From Spirochaetales bacterium (lineage in GTDB: Bacteria; Spirochaetota; Spirochaetia; DSM-16054; Sediminispirochaetaceae): DNA of 6,511 nucleotides. Below, in pieces: positions 5,971 to 6,511 of the stretch. The stretch is from NCBI GenBank assembly GCA_021767325.1, contig JAASTM010000141.1, forward strand, positions 1 through 6,511. Reading direction: 5' to 3'. Each line of letters opens with the position of its first letter. The first letter of the stretch is position 1. The translations under genes and the position numbers were made by a program. Below the pieces are notes generated by a model. The model ran no database searches, was not told the origin of the DNA, and worked only from the letters and a program-made list of their open reading frames with translations.

Positions 5971-6511
5971 AGCGGAATAAAGTAGTTTTTACAGTGTCGA
6001 GTATAGTGCTGGTATTGATGCTGAGCACGCTTTTGTCAGGCTGTAACGAGGCTCAGAAACGCATTCTACAGCGACTGCTGGCAACCGAGTCCGGCCAGTA
6101 CGCCGGCGAAGAGGTGGATGAAGAGCGCATCGCCGAACTGAAGGATCACATCAAGCGTTTTTCCGATGAGGTGGAGCAACTGGTGGAGGACACCGGGCAG
6201 CTGGGGATCTTTTACAAGATGCTGGCCCTCGAATTCATGGATGAGAAGCAGTACGGCCCGGCCCGGGAGTATTTTCTCAAATCACTGGAGATTTATCCCA
6301 ACAATCAGGTGGTGCAGTATTACACCGGTTTAGCCAGTGCCCAGACAGCCGGAGCCCAGCCGACAGAGGCTGAACGAAGGGAACGGCTCGAAGAGGCCGC
6401 CTATCACTACAAGCGGGCCAGTGATCTGAAGCGAAACTACTTCGAAGCCCTATACGCCTTGTCGGTACTCTATATCCATGAACTGGACCGACCCTTCGAG
6501 GCCGAGCAGTA
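5967..6511 (+). CDS. TPR-repeat lipoprotein of unknown function (5' part, runs off the window)
   Basis: No established function is recognised. The frame is open from ATG 5967 to the window end (181 codons visible). The start overlaps the recombinase stop (ATGA) and has an excellent ribosome site. The N-terminus is a lipoprotein signal: MKRNK, a hydrophobic stretch at about residues 6-23, then lipobox LSGC with Cys26 as the expected lipidated residue. A charged, probably helical region follows (about 27-78, rich in Glu, Lys and Arg). A clear TPR covers about 80-113 (GIFYKMLALEFMDEKQYGPA, then REYFLKSLEIYPNN). A degenerate second repeat with an insertion follows at about 114-157, and the start of another (YFEALYALSVLYIH) at about 158-181. 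It is therefore probably exported, membrane-anchored and a protein-protein interaction platform. From memory, a TPR-protein gene also follows ftsZ in Borrelia and a similar gene lies nearby in Treponema. An envelope or division role is inference. Confidence 0.85.
   Translation, partial: MKRNKVVFTVSSIVLVLMLSTLLSGCNEAQKRILQRLLATESGQYAGEEVDEERIAELKDHIKRFSDEVEQLVEDTGQLGIFYKMLALEFMDEKQYGPAREYFLKSLEIYPNNQVVQYYTGLASAQTAGAQPTEAERRERLEEAAYHYKRASDLKRNYFEALYALSVLYIHELDRPFEAEQ

Overview
This window is the division half of a bacterial dcw (division and cell wall) cluster. All genes are on the + strand and packed end to end. The order is mraY (3' part only), ftsW, ftsQ/divIB, ftsA, ftsZ, a XerC/XerD-family tyrosine recombinase, and the 5' part of a TPR lipoprotein that runs off the right edge. 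Family assignments rest on conserved motifs read directly from the translations.

The likely source is a free-living, moderately GC-rich spirochaete (Spirochaetaceae or a relative). No single gene proves this. The argument is gene order: mraY-ftsW-ftsQ-ftsA-ftsZ without murD, murG or murC in between, followed by a TPR-protein gene. From memory this matches the Borrelia and Treponema arrangement, so it is inference and not a database result.

Layout: 1-492 is the C-terminal 163 residues of MraY (lipid I synthesis). 505-1653 is FtsW (SEDS septal glycosyltransferase). 1650-2513 is FtsQ/DivIB (single-pass POTRA protein). 2514-3749 is FtsA (actin-like FtsZ membrane anchor). 3750-3844 is the only real intergenic gap; it holds an imperfect hairpin with a short T-run and an AT-rich stretch ahead of ftsZ. 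3845-5014 is FtsZ. 5017-5970 is the Xer recombinase with a full catalytic set. 5967-6511 is the partial TPR lipoprotein. Apart from the gap before ftsZ, neighbouring coding regions overlap by 4 bases, abut, or are separated by 2 to 12 bases. This suggests one transcription unit with translational coupling and a possible separate control point at ftsZ.

The genes fit one process. MraY makes the lipid precursor, FtsW polymerises septal glycan, FtsQ links the cytoplasmic ring to the septal synthase, FtsA tethers FtsZ to the membrane, and Xer resolves chromosome dimers at the closing septum. The TPR lipoprotein is the unassigned member and the best candidate for something undescribed. Other points of note are a 13-bp tandem duplication across the ftsW start, the hairpin between ftsA and ftsZ, and a non-canonical FtsZ C-terminal peptide. 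I saw no RNA genes, insertion sequences, CRISPR arrays or signs of horizontal transfer.
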